Position numbers and translations under genes: made by a program
Shown: piece by piece, positions 1 through 10,355 of the stretch
Layout of the letters: every line of letters begins with the position of its first letter
Numbering within the stretch: position 1 is the stretch's first letter
DNA from: Myxocyprinus asiaticus
Taxonomy: Eukaryota > Chordata > Actinopteri > Cypriniformes > Catostomidae
NCBI RefSeq assembly: GCF_019703515.2
Contig: NC_059347.1
Location: 18,932,001 to 18,996,000, forward strand
Direction: 5' to 3'
Length of the DNA stretch: 64,000 bases
The notes under the pieces: generated by a model
Seen by the model: only the letters and a program-made list of their open reading frames with translations
What the model was told of the DNA's origin: nothing
The model's database searches: none

Positions 1-537
1 GAGAACATGACCCGTCCACGAACGCTGTCTCCATGTGGGCAGCACCCAAGCACGTAAGACAGCGATCGTGGCCATCGGAAGCGGAGAGGTAACGACCGCA
101 ACCAGGAAATAAACACAGACGGAAAGGCATCTTTAAAAAGACACTCTCCGTCAGTGCCACTCTTTTAGTAGGGAAAATATACTCTTTTATCGCAAGAATA
201 TATACTCTTTTAGACTGTTGAAGCGCCCAGGGGCATTCTCTGCACTCCACCGGTGCACAAGGGGGAGAAGCCACTGTAATGCGGCGTAAATCCAACAGTT
301 TTTTTAGAGGTGAATGGAACGGCAGAGGATTCAGCTCGCTGAACACAACCGCTCGGCTCTGAAAAAAAAATCTGAATGAGTGGTTTCAAGCCTGTATGTC
401 CGGGGGAGTGGCATGCAAATTCCACTCGGCAATTCTCATTGGCCTTTTCTCAAAGATTAGATGTGTTTGGGGCTCCCAAGGATGACCCGTAGTGTCACTA
501 TATCGACACAACGTCGTGTGAGTGACAGATAGGGAAC
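1..537 (-). mobile_element. DIRS-like retrotransposon end, cut by window edge
   Basis: Read on the minus strand this begins at 537 with the same terminal sequence as the element at 8797 (GTTCCCTATCTGTCACTCAC, then a block with CGACGTTGTGTCGA and AGTGACACTA). It runs through the 'GGCCAATGAGAATTG' and 'GGAATTTGCATGCCACTC' blocks into the region that in the other copy precedes the gag-like frame. The match continues to base 1, so the rest lies left of the window. It ends about 190 bp before the first dynamin exon, so it is intronic. DIRS identity rests on shared ends with the copy at 20605-22436, which carries a tyrosine recombinase. Confidence 0.7.
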
Positions 538-712
538 TAGGGAGCTGTTTCAAGTGTTTTTACAGTAAATGTGTAACTAATATAAAGATTTTGTTTTTAA
601 TGGGAAATATAATTTTTTTTACAGAATGAATACAGAACTGCCTGATTAACTACAGAGATAATCAGCACAGGCTGACCAGAAAGGCTCATATTTGGTAAAT
701 GAGTAACCATGA

Positions 713-874
<162 letters not shown>

Positions 875-1003
875 TGAGTCCAATACACATCGCCCACTTC
901 AGCATTTCCTGCCCAGGCACATGCCTTGCCTTTGTGTTTGTATTTCTGTGAGAATGTATGTTTATTTTGTATGACTCACTTGTAAAAACTCACTGGTTTA
1001 AAG

Positions 1004-1139
1004 GATGGTGCAACAGTTTGCGGTGGATTTCGAGAAGTGTATTGAGGGTTCAGGAGATCAAGTCGATACGGTGGAACTGTCTGGAGGTGCAAGGATCAAT
1101 CGCATCTTCCACGAGCGCTTTCCCTTCGAGTTGGTTAAG
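1004..1139 (+). CDS. dnm1: dynamin stalk exon
   Basis: Encodes [19 protein letters not shown], then [20 protein letters not shown] and PFELVK. It joins the previous exon in phase 2 (CA|G completes Gln) and ends in phase 0 before GTAATT. Two residues differ from the usual family sequence: Cys in FEKCIEGSG (normally Arg) and Val in DTVEL (normally Tyr). Both are single substitutions in an otherwise intact exon. Confidence 0.95.
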
Positions 1140-1349
1140 GTAATTTCCATCACACAACACACAATACATCTGTGTTTTTTCTTTGAGAACCAAACATGGC
1201 TACAGTTGCCAATCAATACTCTCAGAGTAGACAAAACAATTAATCTAACAATTGTAATTATTATTTTTTTTAATTGCAAACAAATTATAAAGGAAAAACA
1301 TTTGCTATTATGAAATAATTGGCTGTATAGTTCGTTCATGTTTTCCCTG

Positions 1350-1510
1350 CCAAATAATCCAGTTTAAACCAGCCTTAGGTGGTTTGCTGGTTTTAGGTGG
1401 TTAAAGATGGTTTAGATTGTATCCCAGCAATGTCCAGGTTGGTGTTTCACTGGTTTAGCTGGTCGGCCAGCTGCTCTTCCAGCCTGACCTGCTGACAAGT
1501 GCCTGACCCA
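1350..1510. repeat. GCTGGTTT-rich degenerate repeat
   Basis: Repeated variants of 'ccagttt', 'gctggttt' and 'aggtggtt' with their complements (ccagcc, accagc). A related patch lies at 7095-7230. Such CTGGT/ACCAG clusters are common in fish introns; I cannot assign a transposon family. Confidence 0.5.
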
Positions 1511-1580
1511 CTAAAAACAACTGGTTTAAGCATTTTTTATTTTATTTTTTTCAGCAAGTTTGTATTAAAACTGTCTATTG

Positions 1581-2427
1581 TAGAGGTGCACCGATACTAC
1601 TCAGTAGTACACATATCAGGCCGATACTGGTGGGTAAATACTCATACTCTGTATCAGTGTCATCATTTCATATTACGAGTACGAGTACATTAATATAATG
1701 ATGTGATTGCACATGTGTGCATAGTGCTTCTAAGACCAGTTTGAAAACATGAGAAACATTTTAATGTATTTAAACCATTTAAATCTAGAACATCAATTTT
1801 TTATTTTATCCATCTTTACTTGATATAAGTGGATTCTCTCACGTGCAAGCGCCTTCTCTCTCTCTCCCTCCCGTGTGTGTGGCTCGAGAGCTTGCATTCC
1901 TTAGCGCTTGCCAGTCATCCATGATTTTTTTTAAAGGATAATTCCAAATGTCATTTTGACAGATAAAAGAAAGAAAGAAAAGAAAGAAAGAAATTGTTTG
2001 AAACTAATGCTTAAGTTTTCATTTCATCCACCTATTCCCTCTCTGCACATTTGTGCTTGAGGGAGAGAAAAAAAGAGTGCTATGATCAGACTCGAGCCAG
2101 AGATCTTCGTACCAGAAACACTGTAACTCCAAAAATCATTTGTTATGTATGAAGACGAAGCTGGAAAATATGATGGGAGTTACTGTTTGTCACTTTACTT
2201 CAGCCCAATAACAACACAGTATAAAGCAATCAAACAGATGTCGAACTCAGTCAGGCTTAATGCAACAAGACCAGAACAATCAAGCAGTACTAAAGCTGCA
2301 CTCTCCTCTCCCTAAATGTACAGAACAATATGGATAAAATAACAACAAGCATGAATAACATGTATGTGTTAGCTGGGATACTTTTAAAGGTAAGCTACAC
2401 CCTATTATTGGTATCGGTGCACTTCTA
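1581..2427. mobile_element. non-autonomous hAT-like transposon
   Basis: Left end TAGAGGTGCACCGATAC and right end (reverse complement) TAGAAGTGCACCGATACC form terminal inverted repeats. The flanks GTCTATTG (1573-1580) and GTCTATAG (2428-2435) are an 8-bp target duplication with one mismatch, the hAT signature. 847 bp, with no transposase frame. It contains a GAAA microsatellite near 1968-1993. It sits in the intron between the exons at 1004 and 2490. Confidence 0.8.
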
Positions 2428-2489
2428 GTCTATAGTATTACAGCATATAGTATTATAATACTGTGTCTCTGTCTTTTAATGGTGACTAG

Positions 2490-2624
<135 letters not shown>

Positions 2625-2795
2625 TGAAACTCGCTTTGATGTTACTGTGGCATTTGAACAACTGCTCGCTACCTATGAAATATTGCATCACCAGTTTGTT
2701 GTTGCAGTTTTTTTTTTTTTTTACATAGTTCTTATAAGCAACAGTAATGCACATAATTTTGCTTTTCTGACTGTTCTATTCACCATTGCTTTTAG

Positions 2796-2934
2796 GACTG
2801 GTCTGTTTACTCCAGACATGGCCTTCGAGACTATTGTGAAAAGACAGATCGCCAAGATCAAAGAGCCATGTCAGAAATGTGTGGACCTGGTCATCACTGA
2901 GCTGGTCAATACGGTCAGGCAGTGCACCAAGAAG
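2796..2934 (+). CDS. dnm1: dynamin stalk exon (equivalent of the alternative middle exon 10)
   Basis: Encodes [20 protein letters not shown], then [17 protein letters not shown] and [10 protein letters not shown]. In vertebrate dynamins this position is held by one of two mutually exclusive exons. I found only this version between 2558 and 6421. The acceptor TGCTTTTAG and donor GTACTG agree in phase (2 in, 0 out). Confidence 0.93.
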
Positions 2935-4565
2935 GTACTGTATGTCTTACTGTAGCACTGTCTGTAATCTCTGCAAATCTTTGTACTCATTTATATGCTT
3001 TTGAGATTTGCATACACTCGACTGAATAGATTTAAAAACATCAAAATGTTAAAAACATTTGACCCCATTATTACATCACATTAGTGTGTCACACAAAGCC
3101 TGTCCAGGTCATATTTCACCCAAAAATCAAAAGAAAATAATGAAAATTATATATAGTAGTAAATATTGTATGTACAGTATATTAAGTGACCATTTAAAGT
3201 TTTGGCATTGTGCCATTATTTTCATAAAAAGCACATTGCCCAATTCTCATTACAGTAATACAGAAAATACAAATAATATTATGTGTGACTTGCACCATCA
3301 TTTTGAGTTGCATTGACCCAGAATCACATTTTGAGTTTTATGCACTAAAGTAAAAAAGAAGGTCACAGCTTTCTAAAGATATAAGTTTTACCACTGCTGA
3401 GATATAATCATTTGAATGTTGGCTATTGTTTTTGAAACAGGCTTTAAAGATTCCATTTGTTCGTCCACACAGAGATTGTGCATCCTTCGGCACCAGAGCT
3501 AATTAATAGTCTGAAGTTATTTCTATCCACTCTGCATCTGTTGTCGCATCTGACAGTTAGCAGTTTGATGGTTAGCCATTTGCTCTTCTCTTAGGGTTAC
3601 CCTTTCCCTAACCCTAACTGTTTGTGGAAGTGTTGCCCCCTTTTGGAGTGAGTCCAACCTTCTTCTGGAGTAACCTCGCCCCCTTCTGGAGTTACCTCGC
3701 CCTCTTTTGGAGCTTCCGCCCCCATTTGGAAATGTCCGGGCTGTAGTTATGAGCGCAACAGTGCCCACCCACTTATTCAGCCGTCTGAGTTCCAGAAGTA
3801 TTTTCCCCATTAATTTTTTCCAAAGACTTTTCATAAAATCGTCCATTAAAGAATTCTAATTCTAAGCCATCAAACCAACCAGCCCCGAGGTAAATCACAA
3901 TGTCACAAACTTTGCTTTGAGGCAAAAAGTATTTAAAAATCGGAAAAAAAGACAAAGGTATAAGGCTGTGTACTTACCGTCTTTCATGAGGGCATGGAAT
4001 ACAATCCCATGAAGCATTGTGAATGATGTCATTGAATAAAAAACAATGGGAAATATATATAACACTTGTGATTTTAGGTTGTTGATTATAAGTATAGAAA
4101 CAATATATTTTATGTTTGTTGCAAAATATTCTGATATGTACAAATCAATAAGTAGTTTAAGTGTGAAGAGACATCGACTCGATTACATCATTCACAGTGC
4201 ATCATGAGAGTGGGCTGTCGCTCTGAGGCACGTTTCGCGGGCTTCGTTGGCCGTGGCTCTCTGATTGATGAAGCTTTCTCTGCTGGACCTTGGGTAATGT
4301 TTACCAGGAATTCTGCTATCAAACACTATTTTTAAACAATGAGGTTGAAATAATGCGGACTAATGGCTTCAACGGAAGCATATACCATAGATGGACAACC
4401 ATGTAGCTCACAGTAGGTCTACCTGTAAAGGTTTAGAAGTTGTCATTGAAAACGTATTTGTCTATGGGATAAATTAATGGAATTTTTTTCTTCTGGAACC
4501 AGATTGTTGCACTTTATACTTGGCCATCTGAACTGACAGCAGCGCGATTTGACACACCACATTAT
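2935..4565. other. intron sequence, mostly unexplained
   Basis: No coding similarity was recognised. It includes a CCCTAACCCTAAC patch at about 3605 and the short tandem repeat at 3637-3740. The rest is AT-rich intron. Confidence 0.5.
3637..3740. repeat. short tandem repeat, unit about 20-25 bp
   Basis: Four to five imperfect copies of a 'cgcccccttctggagttac'-like unit (CCCCCTTTTGGAGT, CTTCTTCTGGAGTA, CCCCCTTCTGGAGT, CCCTCTTTTGGAGC). It gives a purely repeat-derived open frame on the minus strand. Confidence 0.65.
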
Positions 4566-5923
4566 AGGTGCAGTATGTAAGATTCAGAAACCCTTGTTAT
4601 TAATGACACCTGTGGCCGTTAAGTGAACTGCAGCCTGTAGCTCGTGATCGCGCGCACTCCATAGGGAACAAAACAAAGAGACTGAACGTGATTCACCAGC
4701 ATCATGATGACAGATGAGGTAGCATAATTAAAATTACACAGTTATGATTGTTTTACTACAAACTTTAAGACTGCATATTATATTAGACTCTCCAGTGCTA
4801 GAACAGGGCTAAAACAAAGTGCGGATATAGGTCTGACTATGCGAGACTGGACTTTGAAGTAATCACTTTTCTTTGCATGATACATAGGCTGTCGTATAAA
4901 TGCAGTCAATGTCGTCATTAGCTAGCTAGCCAGCTTTATCAATAGCTGTTAGCTAAATTTGGTGGATGATGACAGTAGCTGTTTATAAAATAGACTGTAC
5001 ATTATAAATATGTTGACACAATTCAGTATTGATGTGATTCCATCACAACTGTCATTTTGATATATCGATGTGCTATTGTTTTATAATAATAGATTGTATA
5101 TATTTTCTGTATAACCAAGTTACATTACACTAATGAATGGGTCTTTTTGCATTATCTTGAACATTGTCTAGCATTCATTTCATGTGTTATTGTAGTTTAC
5201 CTTGCTGAATAATTACAGATTAACATTATGCCAGTTACTGTGAATCAGCATACTTGATTTTAGTATAAAGAGAAGATCGTTGAAATTATTTTGAAAGTTA
5301 CAAAGCAAGGTAGCTTGCAATTCGTCAGCATTAGCAGGCAAGATCAAGTTAGCTAAAATTACACAGATCAATCCTTATGGCTCTATATTTCACATGCTTT
5401 GCAGTTATGTAAGCTTACCTGTCCAATAAGAAGAACGCCAATTCAGGGTCAGTTTTGATCCCCAAAACCGAACGAAAGGTCCCTCCAGGAATCAAATGCC
5501 CTGCCAATGTTCACTCTAGTTTTCTCTCGACCACAATCACGTTCCTGCTTAACCAGACGGGATTCGGTAGATAAATGGGTTTTTTTTTTGGCTTACCCTG
5601 AGTTTGTGTAGGAGTCTGTGTTGTGCTTGGAGTCGGACGTTTGCTGGATTCCATCTCTAAGATAATGTTACCTAGTGTTGCAGTTTGTTGTCGCTGTTGA
5701 ATAGCAGAAGCACTGAGGCAAGGCTCTCGGGAGAGCGCATAAACATCACATCCTTTGGATTTTCCCGGCAAAAGCGACCCGCTCCCTTCGCATGAAAATC
5801 AGTCTACAGGCTTTAATAGGCAACCTAGGAAGTCCGGGAAGGGCTCGTTTTTTAAATTGCGTTACAAGCCGTTCACACATTGGCAAAAAAAATATTACAT
5901 GAATAAAGTTACATATTGCACCT
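4566..5923. mobile_element. non-autonomous DNA transposon with TTAA-like target
   Basis: Terminal inverted repeats: left AGGTGCAGTATGTAAG, right (reverse complement) AGGTGCAATATGTAACT. The right flank is TTAA, the left flank TTAT, suggesting a TTAA duplication with one change. About 1.36 kb, without a recognisable transposase. Similar AGGTGCA ends occur at 25425, 34408 and 39421. Confidence 0.65.
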
Positions 5924-6421
5924 TTAAAGAGGATGGAAACTATATTTTATAGTTTGAATTTAATGATAACAAAGACTTTGCTTTATCAAAAAGCAGAAAA
6001 TCCAAATTTATACATTTACGCTAATTTGTTTTTTTTTACTTTATTACAGAGTATTCCAGAATCTACTGAGAATGATCACCAAGAAATGTGAGAATTCTAA
6101 AGCCAAAAATATTATTATTAGAATTATAAACTCAAAAATAAAACAACCAGATGCATTACAATAATGTGTATTGGGGTAAATGTGCTTAATTGTCATTAAA
6201 ATTGTCAAAATGCAAAAAAATCTTATTGGTCCTACAAAAAGGGTTCTTTTCCCAATGGAAAATATTATTTCTTATTTTAATTTCTTATTATTTCTTTTGA
6301 TTTTGGGGTGAAATATTACCCAGAAATGTTTTCATAAAATTCATACTTAAACTAATAATCCCTTGTTCATAAATCCTGATTGTTGTTAATCCAGTCTGTG
6401 CTTTGTGTTTTTGTGGGACAG

Positions 6422-6508
6422 CTGGCTCAGTATCCCATGTTAAGAGAGGAAATGGAGAGGATTGTCACGCAGCACATCCGTGATCGAGAGAGTCGTACTA
6501 AGAATCAG
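6422..6508 (+). CDS. dnm1: dynamin stalk exon
   Basis: Encodes [19 protein letters not shown] then [10 protein letters not shown] (29 codons, phase 0 both sides). The acceptor is TGGGACAG, the donor GTATAG. Closely matches the family segment after the CTKK motif. Confidence 0.95.
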
Positions 6509-6629
6509 GTATAGCCCACCCACCTGCCAATCATTCACAAATTAAAACGAATGTGGTGAAACCAAAATATGGTTTGAATTGAAAAATAAGCAATGAAACA
6601 TTTTATTTTTTATTTTTTTCTGGTGACAG

Positions 6630-6700
6630 GTCATGTTGCTAATTGACATTGAGTTGGCCTACATGAACACTAATCATGAGGATTTCATTGGTTTTGCAAA
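6630..6700 (+). CDS. dnm1: dynamin stalk exon
   Basis: Encodes VMLLIDIELAYMNTNHEDF then IGFA plus a split Asn codon. This is one of the most conserved dynamin segments (NTNHEDFIGFAN). Acceptor GGTGACAG, donor GTAAGA, phase 2 out. Confidence 0.96.
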
Positions 6701-7094
6701 GTAAGAACATTGGACTGCACTATTTACAAACTTTTTTGTCTATCACCTAAATTACAAACAGCTAGAACACTCTAACATGACTGTAAGATCATTACACTCA
6801 TTGAAACATAAACTGAAAATCTCTATCATTGAATGCTTTTATCTAGAACAATTAACCACTGGACTGTGATGGTAGACTTGGATTGTGTCCTCTGTGACCC
6901 CCAGATGTTCACAGTGGACACATTGGTGCATCATTTTTAATGGCATTTGTAGAATCATTCTAGATGTGAATGTACGATAATTTCCTAAATGTACATACGT
7001 ATGATTTATAAAGCATTAATACACAATGCTTTTCAGTTGATGTACGTATAAGAACAAATCCATAGAATTTATGATCAAATCTGATCATCCCTGC

Positions 7095-7230
7095 TGAAAA
7101 GACCATCTTAGACCAGGATGATTTGGTTTCAAGGCTGGTTTATGCTGGTCTAGCTGGTGGACCAAGCTTTGCTGATGAAGCTGGTCAACCAGCATGGTCT
7201 GTCTGGTGAAGCTGGTTGACGAAGGAAGTC
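7095..7230. repeat. GCTGGTC / GACCAGC degenerate repeat
   Basis: Clustered GCTGGTC, AAGCTGG and CCAGCATGG motifs in both orientations, related to 1350-1510. Family not assigned. Confidence 0.45.
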
Positions 7231-7411
7231 TTGCTATTTAAGAAGCCTAACACAACATATGCAGTTGTCCAGCTATGCTGGGTTTTTCAATAGGGACATA
7301 TGTGTGTTTTGTAGCATTAGTGGCCATTAGTTGTTCATACAGTAAGTTCCAATCTCTTTTTGCTTTCCTTCTGCTTTTTATTCATTTGGTTTTATTTGTT
7401 TGTCTCTTCAG

Positions 7412-7463
7412 TGCCCAGCAGAGAAGCAGTCAGATGAATAAGAAGAAGGCTGCTGGTAATCAG
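7412..7463 (+). CDS. dnm1: dynamin stalk-PH linker exon
   Basis: Completes the Asn codon and encodes AQQRSSQMNKKKAAGNQ, the basic linker before the PH domain. Acceptor TGTCTCTTCAG, donor GTATGT. Leaves in phase 0, so both the 12-nt exon at 8536 and the PH exon at 13678 could follow in frame. Confidence 0.95.
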
Positions 7464-8535
7464 GTATGTAAAACCTAAATGAACAGATACTATAGTTTGT
7501 ATCCACCACACGAACCTTACAGGTCATTGCAGCATCACTTAGACCTTGCAGTAATACATGCAGGAACACCAGCAGAAGGTCTATCATTGGATACTATTCA
7601 AGCTCTGTTCCAAAACCTGTTGAGCTCTCTTCGGAGGAAGCATTTTAAAGGGCTGTCCACACTGAACATGTTTTTATGCTTGTCTGCGCTGTTTAAAAAA
7701 AACGAAACATATTTTTAAGGCACCGTGTCAATTAAAAAAAAAAAATCATTTCTAAAAACACCTGCATTCTGTTCCTTTCATTGCACTGTGTCATGTTTTT
7801 TAACACAAGAACACGTTCTGTCTGAATGGCCCCTTGACATCACAGGTGCGTTTCCAAAGGTAGGCAGCTTAATTCAGCTGCCTCCTATGATTCTTTGTTT
7901 TGGTCACATTCTAATTCTCTAAGTCAACATTGTATGTACTGCACATTTGAAGGCAATCACATAATGCACTGTGATGTACTCAGTGACATAATAAATCGAA
8001 GAAAAATAGTTTAAAATAATAGAAAATTGACTATTTTACACAAAAAGTGTGTGTGCAATGTATATTTATGCTCATTATAGTATCATTTTTTTCAAATTAA
8101 ATATGAGTCAAATCTCTTATGAGTTATGTATGTAAATCTTGTATCATGTGTCTGTGTAGCCACTTATGAGGTTCCATGTCACTTAGGATGCTGACTATGT
8201 AGGCAGCAGGCAGTGAGGCAGTTCACTTTATTTTGGAAAAGAGCCTCAGTATTTAATTATTGGGTGTAATTCACGTGCTGTATATTAGCTATGAATGAAC
8301 TAATTGCTGTTTCCTATTGAGGTCTGTATACCTTATCTTTTTTCATGTCCTGTTACCAGCTGTGTGAACTGGTTACTGAATTATCCCAGCATTATCTTTT
8401 TTGTTTTTGTTTTTTACTTTTGTATTCTGTTAATCTTGTTGATTCTTACTGCTGCCTTTCCCAGTTTATGATTACCTACAGTATCTTAAACCCTGTCTTT
8501 TGCTTTGCTACTGTTGCTATGCCAATGCGCCTCAG
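7464..8535. other. intron, nothing recognised
   Basis: AT-rich sequence with long T runs; open frames here are short and without similarity I know. Confidence 0.5.
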
Positions 8536-8547
8536 GATGAGATAATG
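8536..8547 (+). CDS. dnm1: 12-nt dynamin microexon (DEIM)
   Basis: GATGAGATAATG lies between CCTCAG and GTAAGT, both good splice sites. It encodes DEIM at the exact place where dynamin-1 has DEIL between GNQ and VIRKGWL. Being 12 nt and phase 0 on both sides, it can be included or skipped without breaking the frame. Recognition depends on the neighbouring exons, because four codons alone carry little signal. Confidence 0.85.
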
Positions 8548-9297
8548 GTAAGTGTGAATAGAGTGCAGCCTCTGTGTTGTGTGTATGTTTGTGTCAGCTA
8601 ATGCACTCTTTTGTATTATACTGTATAATATGTATAAAAAAAATGCATTGCATACTTATTATGGGCTTCATTGTGATGTCTTTTTAAACCACAAAGGAAA
8701 ATTACTCATTAGGATCATTATTTAATTCTGACCTATTCAATAACGTTGTGTTTTTTACACCATGGTTCTGCATTCAAGAAGCTGAAATTAAATAAGGTTC
8801 CCTGTCTGTCACTCACTCGACGTTGCGTCGATGTAGTGACACTAGGGGTTCATTCTTGAGAGCCCCAATCACTTTTGCTTTATTCAGAAAAGGCCAATGA
8901 AAATTGGCGAGTGGAATTTGCATGCCACTCTCCATCCCGGACATATGGGTATGAAAGGAGATGGTGTGCACCATTCATTCCGACTTGTTCTTCGGAGCCG
9001 AGCTCATGTGTGTTCGTCCCGTCACCTTACCTTCTGCTGCTGGAATTTACAGCGCATTTCAGCGGTCACCCTCACACGATCGCACGGTGGCTGAGTCCAC
9101 AGGTATGAAAAGAGTATATTCCAAAAGAGTATATTTTCTCTAAAAGAGCTTGCACAAAAAATTGCTGTCTTTTTAAAGATGTCCTTTCACCTTTGTGCCA
9201 CTGGCTGTGGCCGTTATCTCTCCCCACCGGATGGCCATGAGATCTGTCTTGAGTACTTGGGTCGCTAGCACGCCGAGGCAGCTTTCATGGAGGAGTC

Positions 9298-9945
9298 ATG
9301 TTCTCATTGCGAGAACATGCCCATGAGAACGTTGTGGTCGCAGCTCTCTTCCTTCTTCATGAAGCAGTTCGGGCTGCTTCCCGACCTGGTCCGTCCTGGG
9401 TTGAGACTCAGGCTGCAGCGTCGGCGAGCGCCACGGGCGATCTGGATGTGGATATGGGAGTGTTCCCGCCGGCTCAGTCCCCGCGGATTTCCCAGCCCCC
9501 AGCACATTCGTTCTGCCCGGTAGAGTTCACGAGCAAGGTAGGCGGTCCGCCTCAGGGCGGATTTAATATCTCATTCGGAGCTCGCGATGAGGATGAGGTG
9601 TCGGTTGCAGCATCAGAGGGTGGGCTTCTGCTTTCAGAAGCGGACGAATCTTCTGAGCTCATGCTCTTGGGCGGTAGATTTGGCAGCCGTGCTTGCCCGG
9701 GTGGCCGCGAACGCTTAGGGCAGGGTGGAGGGTTCTACTCAAGCCCAATGTTCGCAGCTGCCCGGGAAAGCATGGCTGCCAACATGATTGGTTTCTGGGC
9801 TCGGAGCGTGACTGTGCCCCGCCCCAGTGCCCTTCTTTCCGGAAGTGCACGAGGAGCTCACGAAGTCGTGGAAGGCACCTTTCTCTGCCCGTACATGCTT
9901 CGCCGGCTCGTCCACCCTAAATACCCTCGACGGCGGAGCGGCTAA
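9298..9945 (+). pseudogene. DIRS-type gag-like frame, partial
   Basis: Open frame of 215 codons, starting with ATG in 'gtcATGTTCTC' and rich in Ala, Ser, Pro and Gly. It follows the left terminal sequence of the DIRS-like element, where the gag-like ORF1 is expected, and ends at a stop as the sequence changes to the 3' non-coding region. The complementary region at base 1 (minus strand) has related sequence at the same place. No enzyme motif is present. Called partial because the element has lost its centre. Confidence 0.5.
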
Positions 9946-10355
9946 GGGATATGTCGAGCTTCCCCAGGTAGAGCGCCCAGTACTCGTGGTATGCCCCTTT
10001 TCAGGTGAGCCCATGTTCTTGGGCTCAGTGCTCCATACATGGTGAGTCCCCCCTCAGTAATCCCGTATGATGCGTTTCCACTGTTTGGTTTCCCCTCAGG
10101 TGAACCTTGTGTTTCCCCTCGTCAGAGCTCTGTTCTGCCTCGACCACTGTTGCTGTGTACCCTCTCCGTATATAGGGTCCTCCCCAGTGGCATCATTCCA
10201 TATGTGAACTTCCCCATCAGTAAGTCCATGTGAGGTATTCTCCACATGTTAACCTTCCTCCAGTAGGATGTGGTCTCTGTAGTGCTCTCCCTCTTGGAGA
10301 GGAAAGAGCACTTCCCCAGTGCTATTCTAGCAGGTGCTCAGTGGGAAATTGCTTA

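Noticed and set aside
3600..3620. Telomere-like CCCTAACCCTAAC
   Set aside because: Only about two units; too short for an interstitial telomeric tract.
6030..6100. Possible exon after TTTATTACAG (SIPESTENDHQEM)
   Set aside because: No dynamin similarity, no good donor in a fitting phase.
9659..10014. Minus-strand frames opposite the DIRS gag-like region
   Set aside because: Shadows of a GC-rich coding-like stretch; no similarity.
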